From: Proteocatella sp051653405
Lineage (GTDB): Bacteria > Bacillota > Clostridia > Peptostreptococcales > Filifactoraceae
DNA length: 12,427 nt
Reading direction: 5' to 3'
Assembly (NCBI GenBank): GCA_051653405.1
Contig: JBOFWC010000094.1
Coordinates: 1 to 12,427, forward strand
A model generated the notes under the pieces. That model worked only from the letters and a program-made list of their open reading frames with translations. It had not been told where the DNA came from and did no database searches. Positions 7,464 through 12,427 of this stretch are shown in pieces; positions within the stretch are counted from its first letter, which is position 1; the number at the start of each line of letters is the position of its first letter. The position numbers were made by a program, and so were the translations under genes.

Positions 7464-8127
7464 ACTTATATCCTAGCCCCCTTATAGTTTTTATATATTT
7501 TGGATTTTTTGAATCCTCTTCTATTTTATCTCTAAGCTTACTTATATGAACAGTTATCGTATTTTCATCTCCTTCAATAAAGCCTTCACATACTGCCTTA
7601 TATAGCTGTGATTTTGTAAAAACTCTTTCAGGTGAAGAAACGAGTTTTATAAGAATCTTATATTCCATTGCAGTAAGATTGCAATTTTCTCCATTTTTAA
7701 ATACGCTACATTTTTCTTTATCTATTTTTAAGTCTCCACATTGCACTACATTATCCGATTGGTTCATCATATAATTCCTTCTAAGCTGAGCATTTACTCT
7801 CGATACAAGTTCAAGTGATGAAAAAGGCTTTGTTATATAATCATCTGCCCCTAAGTCAAGTCCTAGTATCTTGTCCGATTCCAGATTTTTAGCGGTTAAA
7901 AGAATTATAGGTACATTTGAAAAAGCTCTTACCTTTTGAACCAAAGCTAATCCATCCAATTTTGGCATCATTATATCAAATATACATAAATCTATATGTT
8001 GTTCTATTAATAATTCATACGCTGCCTGTCCATCTGATGCTATTATTACCTCGTGACCTTCTTTTTGCATAAAAAGCTTTACAAGGTTTGAAATTTCTTC
8101 TTTATCTTCTGCTACTAATATTCTCAT
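7450..8127 (-). CDS. OmpR-family response regulator
   Basis: A 225-residue DNA-binding regulator. The receiver domain (1-118) has the acidic pair E7/D8, phospho-acceptor D51, T78 and K100. The winged-helix output domain spans about 128-223, with the usual NTITVHISKLRDKI recognition helix and the KYIKTIRGLGYKF wing. AGGAGG just upstream of ATG 8127-8125 supports the start. The gene overlaps the kinase gene by 14 bases, so the two form one two-component unit. It is divergent from a second regulator gene; the shared intergenic region holds a TTAAGAAATCTTAA palindrome that recurs upstream of the ATPase-CARDB-permease operon. I infer that it activates that operon and its own gene, but the sequence does not show which of the two regulators binds. 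Confidence 0.94.
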   Translation of the reverse strand: MRILVAEDKEEISNLVKLFMQKEGHEVIIASDGQAAYELLIEQHIDLCIFDIMMPKLDGLALVQKVRAFSNVPIILLTAKNLESDKILGLDLGADDYITKPFSSLELVSRVNAQLRRNYMMNQSDNVVQCGDLKIDKEKCSVFKNGENCNLTAMEYKILIKLVSSPERVFTKSQLYKAVCEGFIEGDENTITVHISKLRDKIEEDSKNPKYIKTIRGLGYKFEKK

Positions 8128-8150
8128 CTTAACCTCCTATTGATAAATTT

Positions 8151-8239
8151 ATTATATACCATTATGGTTAATTTAAATATAACAATATATTAAGAAATCT
8201 TAATCTTTAAATATTATATATATAATTTTATGATACAAT
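8151..8239. promoter_or_regulatory. Divergent promoter region of the two regulator genes with shared 15-bp element
   Basis: ATATTAAGAAATCTT at 8187-8201 contains the start of the palindrome TTAAGAAATCTTAA (8190-8203). Minus-strand TATAAT at 8156-8151 serves the 8127 gene. For the plus strand, TACAAT at 8234-8239 (26 bases from a TAAAT box at 8208, the same spacing as in the transporter operon promoter) or TATAAT at 8221-8226 are candidates. Neither direction has a good -35 box, which suggests activation by a bound regulator. The element lies about 43-59 bases upstream of the predicted start in both directions. Confidence 0.55.
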
Positions 8240-8262
8240 ATTATCTGTTGGAGGAATTTTTT

Positions 8263-8934
8263 ATGAAAAATATACTTATAATTGAAGATGACAAAGCTCT
8301 TTCAAATGGAATTCTGCTTGCACTTAAAGAACCTACGGTAACTATTAAGCAATGTTTTAGCCTCAGCTCTTCAAGAAATGCTATTAGTAATACAATTTTT
8401 GATCTAATTATACTCGATATAAATCTACCTGATGGAAATGGGCTTGACTTTTTAGTAGAAGTAAAAAAACGACTGAATGTTCCTATAATAATCCTAACTG
8501 CAAATGATCTCGAAATGGATGTCGTAACAGGACTAGAATCAGGAGCAGATGATTACATTACAAAGCCATTTAGTCTAGCTGTGTTACGAGCTCGAATTCA
8601 TACTCAGCTTCGCAAACATAGCTTTTTAGGACGATATGAGCATGATGATTTTATATTTGACTTCAATAAGATGGAGTTTTATAAAAATTCTACAGCTGTG
8701 GAATTAAGTAAAACAGAACAAAAACTTTTGAAAATTTTATTTGAAAACAGAGGGATTACAATACCTAGAAATGATCTAATTAATAGAGTTTGGACTGATT
8801 CACTTGAATATGTTGATGAAAATGCATTGTCAGTTACTATAAAACGATTACGGGACAAATTGGAAGATGATTCTAAAAATCCTAAATATATAAAAACTGT
8901 ATATAGCATTGGATATTTATGGACGGTGAAATAG
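8263..8934 (+). CDS. OmpR-family response regulator (second system)
   Basis: A 223-residue regulator. The receiver has D9/D10, phospho-acceptor D52, T79 and K101; the winged-helix domain covers about 127-221 with ALSVTIKRLRDKL as the recognition helix. The start at 8263 is chosen because GGAGG (8250-8254) sits 8 bases before it and the protein then opens with MKNILIIEDD, the family's normal beginning; an in-frame ATG at 8230 would add 11 residues and lies among the promoter elements. The stop abuts the ATG of the soluble kinase gene. The order regulator-kinase-ATPase-permease is that of the transporter-linked two-component systems of Firmicutes (antimicrobial-peptide response modules), so the downstream ABC transporter is its probable target. 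Confidence 0.94.
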   Translation: MKNILIIEDDKALSNGILLALKEPTVTIKQCFSLSSSRNAISNTIFDLIILDINLPDGNGLDFLVEVKKRLNVPIIILTANDLEMDVVTGLESGADDYITKPFSLAVLRARIHTQLRKHSFLGRYEHDDFIFDFNKMEFYKNSTAVELSKTEQKLLKILFENRGITIPRNDLINRVWTDSLEYVDENALSVTIKRLRDKLEDDSKNPKYIKTVYSIGYLWTVK

Positions 8935-9792
8935 ATGAATATTTTTAAAACCAATAAAATTTTAAATCGCCTTGACAATATGATTGAAGATGCTTTAAGC
9001 GGAAATTTCAATGAATCCTCTTTTGATGAATCCAAATTATCAATGATTGAATCCAAGTTCAAAAAATACATTTTAATGCGAAATGCTACCCACGAGAAAA
9101 TACTTAAAGATAAATTAAGGGTAAATGAGCTAATATCTGACATATCACATCAAACTAAAACCCCTATAGCTAATATTCTCTTATATTCACAGCTACTTTC
9201 AGAGCAAAGCTTATCTCCTGAAGATTCCCTATGCATAGATGAACTGACTGCTCAGGCTGAAAAGTTGAATTTTTTAATAACCTCGTTAATAAAATCATCT
9301 CGTCTTGAAAATGGAATTATTACGGTCAATCCAACATTACAACCTATAGAAAATATGATTCTTGATGTCATAAAACAAGTTAGGCCTACTGCGGAATCAA
9401 AAAATATAGATATAAATCATTCTTCAAGTGATATAATTGCCCTTTTCGATTATAAATGGACCTCTGAGGCGCTCTATAATATCATCGATAATGCAGTTAA
9501 ATATACTCCCCAAAATGGTAATATCTCAGTAAGTGCTATTTCCTATCAGCTTTTTTGTAGAATAGATATAACTGATACTGGAATAGGAATATCTCAGGAA
9601 GACTTTACTAAAATTTTTTCAAGATTCTATCGTGCTGAGAATGTTTCTGATATAAAGGGGGTTGGCATAGGTCTTTATATATCAAGAGAAATTATTTCAA
9701 AAGAAAATGGATATATAAAAGTATCTTCAACCTTAAAAAAAGGAAGCACTTTTTCCATTTTTCTTCCTTTAAAAAATTCAAATCTTTCATAA
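8935..9792 (+). CDS. Soluble histidine kinase without membrane segments (second system)
   Basis: A 285-residue kinase that begins directly at the base after the regulator stop (TAG-ATG) and is therefore translationally coupled. It has H-box SDISHQTKTPIANI (H72), N-box YNIIDNAVKYTP (N182, N186), G1 DTGIG (214-218), F-box FSRFYR and G2 GVGIGLY (242-248), so all catalytic parts are present. The first 60 residues are a charged, probably helical linker with no hydrophobic stretch long enough to cross a membrane. Most related kinases have two helices before this linker. The ATG is immediately adjacent to the regulator's stop codon and no frame disruption is visible, so the short form looks genuine. 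It may take its signal from the adjacent ABC transporter through protein contact, or act in the cytoplasm. Confidence 0.93.
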   Translation: MNIFKTNKILNRLDNMIEDALSGNFNESSFDESKLSMIESKFKKYILMRNATHEKILKDKLRVNELISDISHQTKTPIANILLYSQLLSEQSLSPEDSLCIDELTAQAEKLNFLITSLIKSSRLENGIITVNPTLQPIENMILDVIKQVRPTAESKNIDINHSSSDIIALFDYKWTSEALYNIIDNAVKYTPQNGNISVSAISYQLFCRIDITDTGIGISQEDFTKIFSRFYRAENVSDIKGVGIGLYISREIISKENGYIKVSSTLKKGSTFSIFLPLKNSNLS

Positions 9793-9833
9793 CTGTAACT
9801 TTTTTACTTATATTAGAAAGATTCTTGAAATAA

Positions 9834-9839
9834 TATAAT
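9834..9839 (+). promoter_or_regulatory. Candidate -10 box for the second ABC transporter
   Basis: A perfect TATAAT lies 62 bases before the ATPase start. Transcription would begin near 9846, almost at the first base of the hairpin. No good -35 is present. The preceding ATATTAGAAAGATTCTT (9810-9826) loosely resembles the ATATTAAGAAATCTT element found at the other promoters and may be a diverged regulator site. Confidence 0.4.
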
Positions 9840-9843
9840 GGTA

Positions 9844-9888
9844 TAGTCTGTATTATGGCATAAAGCTAAATAATACAGACTATTTTTT
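9844..9888 (+). terminator. 13-bp perfect hairpin plus T6, directly before the ATPase ribosome site
   Basis: TAGTCTGTATTAT (9844-9856) and ATAATACAGACTA (9870-9882) pair without mismatch around a 13-base loop and are followed by TTTTTT (9883-9888) and at once by GGAGG (9889-9893) of the ATPase gene. It has the form of an intrinsic terminator closing the regulator-kinase transcript, with partial read-through, or of a leader attenuator for the transporter genes. Confidence 0.65.
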
Positions 9889-9900
9889 GGAGGTAATGAA

Positions 9901-10581
9901 ATGAGTATATTAAAAACTCAAAACTTAACAAAAATTTATGGTTCAGATGAAACCAAGATTCATGCGCTTGATAGCGTAAATTTAGAAATATTAAATGGAG
10001 AATTCGTATCTATCGTAGGAACTTCTGGAAGCGGAAAATCTACTCTCTTAAATATGTTAGGTGGACTAGATAGGCCTTCTTCTGGGAATGTATTCGTAGA
10101 TGGAAACGAAATCTTTAAATTAAAAGATGAAGCGTTAACGATTTTCCGAAGAAGAAAGATAGGCTTCATATTCCAAAATTATAACCTTATTCCAACTCTA
10201 AATGTATATGATAATATTGTGCTTCCTATTGGCCTTGATGGAAACCTCATAGATAAAAAACATATTAATCAAATCATTGAGATGTTGGGAATTGAAAGCA
10301 AGCTAAAAAATATGCCTAACAATCTATCTGGAGGTCAACAGCAACGGGTCGCCATTGCAAGAGCTCTAGCTTCAAAACCTTCTATTATTCTCGCTGATGA
10401 GCCAACTGGAAATCTTGATAGTAAAACTAGCCAAGATGTTTTAAGTTTACTTAAAATAAGTAGCTCTAAATTTAATCAAACCATAGTTATGATAACACAT
10501 AACGAAGAAATTGCTCAGCTTGCTGATAGAATAATTCATATAGAAGACGGTAAGATCATAGGTGGTGATTTAAATGCTTAA
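9901..10581 (+). CDS. ABC transporter ATP-binding protein (second transporter)
   Basis: A 226-residue ATPase with Walker A GTSGSGKST (40-48), Q-loop Q92, signature LSGGQQQR (142-149), Walker B ILADEP (163-168), D-loop NLD and switch H200. The NVYDNIVLPIGLDG segment is typical of the ATPases that pair with double-FtsX permeases beside two-component systems (antimicrobial-peptide export or sensing). GGAGG lies 7 bases before ATG. The final 8 bases overlap the permease gene, so the two subunits are made together. It is a paralogue of the 5929-5207 ATPase but clearly diverged. The hairpin just upstream probably sets its expression relative to the regulator and kinase. Confidence 0.95.
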   Translation: MSILKTQNLTKIYGSDETKIHALDSVNLEILNGEFVSIVGTSGSGKSTLLNMLGGLDRPSSGNVFVDGNEIFKLKDEALTIFRRRKIGFIFQNYNLIPTLNVYDNIVLPIGLDGNLIDKKHINQIIEMLGIESKLKNMPNNLSGGQQQRVAIARALASKPSIILADEPTGNLDSKTSQDVLSLLKISSSKFNQTIVMITHNEEIAQLADRIIHIEDGKIIGGDLNA

Positions 10582-12427
10582 TGTTAGAAATAAAAAAGCT
10601 ATAAATAAGCTCTCTATGTCTAGCTTTAAAAATAATAAACTTAGAAACATTTTTATAATAGTTGCTATAACTCTTACTACCATTCTGTTTACCAGTCTTT
10701 TTACTATAAGTTTAAGTCTGATTGAGTCGCTTGAAGCAAGTACAATGAGACAAGTGGGCAGCAGTTCTCACGGTACATTTAAAAACTTAACTGTAGATCA
10801 GTACAACATTATCAGTAAAAATAATCATATAAAAAACATTGGCTATTCTGTAGTTTTGGGTTTTGCTGAAAATAAAGCGCTTATAAAGCGTCCATCTGAA
10901 ATAAGATATACATCTGGAAAATGGCAAGCTGAAAATATGTTTGCATTTCCAAGCGAAGGTAGACTTCCTGAAAATGAATATGAAATTGCAGCGGACACTA
11001 TCGTTTTAGAAAAATTAGGAATTCCTTGCAAACTAGGCGAACAAGTTTCTCTTGAATATTCATTAGATGGAAAAAAAGAAGTTGATAATTTTAAACTTGT
11101 CGGTTTTTGGAAAGGCGATATTGCCATTCCTGCAAGTGAAATATGGGTATCTCCATCATATGCTCAAAATAAGCTTAAATACTATAAAGGAGATACTCTC
11201 GTCGGTTCAATAAATGCTGATGTAACCTTTAGTAACAGCCTTTTTATCGAAAAAAATATGCAAAACGTACTTAATGAATCTAATCTAGAAAATATTGACT
11301 ACGGTGTAAACTGGGCTTACATTGGAAATAGCGAAAATTTTGATATATATTCTTTTCTATCATTCCTTGCCATAATCATCTTAATTTGTTTTTCTGGATA
11401 TTTAATCATATCTAATATTTTTTATATATCTGTATTTAAAGATATTCGTTATTATGGTTTACTTAAAACTATTGGAACTACCTCTAAGCAAATTAAAAAG
11501 ATAATTATGTTTCAAGCCCTAATACTATGTATATTTGGAATTCCAGTTGGTTTGTTATTCGGATTTATATTTGGGAAATTACTAACGCCGCTTATACTGT
11601 CCACTTTAAATACTACAAATTTTCTGGTATCTATTAATCCTTATATATTTATATTCTCAGCTTTATTTTCTGTAATTACAGTTATTATAAGTATTACAAA
11701 ACCTTCAAAACTTGCCCAAAAAGTAAGTCCAATTGAAGCCTTAAGGAAAACAGAAGCACAATCTAGACGAAAAGATAAAAACAGCAAGAAAATAACCATG
11801 TTTCGTATGGCTAATGAAAATATATTTAGAAATAAAAAGAAATTTTTAAAAGTTGTAATCTCTTTATCATTAAGCCTTATAATTTTAAATTGTACTTATT
11901 CTATCGCCAATAGTTTCGATATGGATAAATACTTATCAAATTGCATGACAAAAGATTTTTCTGTAGCAGATGCGGCTTACTATAATGTATATCAAACCTA
12001 CAATAAAGAACAAACTCTAAGTAAGGAATTTTTGAATCAGCTATATTCAAACTCACAAATAAAATCCTCAGGAAATATATATTTTGAAGAATTAATATAT
12101 CCAATTGATGATAATGTAAAAAATACAGTTATATCTGCAATAAAAGAATTTGATATGAGTGCTGAAAAATCCAATTTTTTTAATGATGAAATTTCAAGAA
12201 AAAATTTAGAAGCATTGTATTATGGATTAGATGACTCTATAATAGAAGATCTCGAAATTTTTGATGGTAAAATTGATAAAGCTAAGTTTAAAAGTGGAAA
12301 TTATATTTTGGTAAATACTTTTGATTCTGCCGGAAAAATGAATTATTACAATATAGGTGATACCGTAGACCTAACGTTTCCCAATGGAAGTATTAAAGAG
12401 TATGAAGTTATGGCTATAGCGCATATT
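10574..12427 (+). CDS. Double-FtsX ABC transporter permease (partial, C-terminus beyond window edge)
   Basis: The frame opens at ATG 10574, inside the last codons of the ATPase gene, and is uninterrupted to the window edge (618 residues seen). TM1 is at about 26-48, an extracellular domain at about 50-258, then TM2 (260-285), TM3 (313-337) and TM4 (355-375), with the FtsX-type cytoplasmic loop DIRYYGLLKTIGTTSKQIKK between TM2 and TM3 and SPIEALRK after TM4. A basic linker follows, with TM5 at about 426-447 and the start of a second extracellular domain, so the missing part should hold three more helices. This repeated plan gives about 800 residues in the family. A large domain directly after TM1 sets it apart from BceB, which has its big loop later. 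The substrate is unknown; GGTGGTGAT (10561-10569) is the ribosome site. Confidence 0.92.
   Translation, partial: MLNVRNKKAINKLSMSSFKNNKLRNIFIIVAITLTTILFTSLFTISLSLIESLEASTMRQVGSSSHGTFKNLTVDQYNIISKNNHIKNIGYSVVLGFAENKALIKRPSEIRYTSGKWQAENMFAFPSEGRLPENEYEIAADTIVLEKLGIPCKLGEQVSLEYSLDGKKEVDNFKLVGFWKGDIAIPASEIWVSPSYAQNKLKYYKGDTLVGSINADVTFSNSLFIEKNMQNVLNESNLENIDYGVNWAYIGNSENFDIYSFLSFLAIIILICFSGYLIISNIFYISVFKDIRYYGLLKTIGTTSKQIKKIIMFQALILCIFGIPVGLLFGFIFGKLLTPLILSTLNTTNFLVSINPYIFIFSALFSVITVIISITKPSKLAQKVSPIEALRKTEAQSRRKDKNSKKITMFRMANENIFRNKKKFLKVVISLSLSLIILNCTYSIANSFDMDKYLSNCMTKDFSVADAAYYNVYQTYNKEQTLSKEFLNQLYSNSQIKSSGNIYFEELIYPIDDNVKNTVISAIKEFDMSAEKSNFFNDEISRKNLEALYYGLDDSIIEDLEIFDGKIDKAKFKSGNYILVNTFDSAGKMNYYNIGDTVDLTFPNGSIKEYEVMAIAHI

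Noticed and set aside
8230..8262. Upstream ATG for the second regulator
   Set aside because: It would add 11 residues unlike the family and overlap promoter elements; GGAGG is placed for the ATG at 8263.
8679..9143. Minus-strand open frame of 154 codons
   Set aside because: It is antisense to the 3' end of the second regulator and the 5' end of the soluble kinase, both of which carry full family motifs.
10574..12427. BceB-type bacitracin-resistance permease
   Set aside because: A domain of about 210 residues follows TM1 and a second begins after TM5, which is the duplicated MacB-like plan rather than the ten-helix BceB plan with one large late loop.
1..12427. CRISPR array, tRNA, rRNA, insertion sequence or phage genes
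   Set aside because: I saw no regularly spaced repeats, cloverleaf, transposase motifs or terminal repeats anywhere in the window.

Overview
The window is AT-rich, with strong AGGAGG-type ribosome binding sites, tightly packed operons, and protein families typical of Clostridia. The strongest family clue is a 51-residue CxxC microprotein that I recognise as the CD1871A family, named after a Clostridioides difficile locus. A member of the Clostridia, perhaps near Peptostreptococcaceae, is likely; the species cannot be named from this window.

Layout. (1) Positions 1-1722, minus strand: a three-gene operon behind a good sigma-A promoter (TTGTTA-17-TATAAT). It encodes a TlpA-like thioredoxin lipoprotein, a 51-aa membrane CxxC microprotein and a NapH-like polytopic 4Fe-4S protein cut by the window edge. 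It looks like an extracytoplasmic thiol/electron relay. (2) Positions 1839-5929, minus strand: a three-gene ABC operon. It encodes a LolD/MacB-type ATPase, a 669-aa secreted and membrane-anchored protein made of about five CARDB/NEW3-like beta-sandwich repeats, and a MacB-type permease. The repeat protein sits where a MacA/HlyD-type adaptor would normally be. (3) Positions 6059-8127, minus strand: a two-component system (OmpR-type regulator and membrane histidine kinase) ending in a clear intrinsic terminator. (4) Positions 8263-12427, plus strand: a second, divergent two-component system whose kinase has no membrane segment, then a second ABC transporter (ATPase plus a double-FtsX permease that runs off the window). 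A perfect 13-bp hairpin with a T6 tract directly precedes the Shine-Dalgarno of this ATPase.

How they may work together. A 15-bp element, ATATTAAGAAATCTT, occurs in the divergent promoter region between the two regulators and again upstream of the ABC operon of region 2. In every case it lies roughly 43-62 bp upstream of the predicted transcription start. This suggests that one of the regulators, most likely the 8127-7450 one, controls itself, the divergent system and the CARDB-containing transporter. In the second system the soluble kinase has no sensor of its own, so the adjacent transporter may be the sensor. These functional links are inference; the gene families and DNA motifs are read directly from the sequence.
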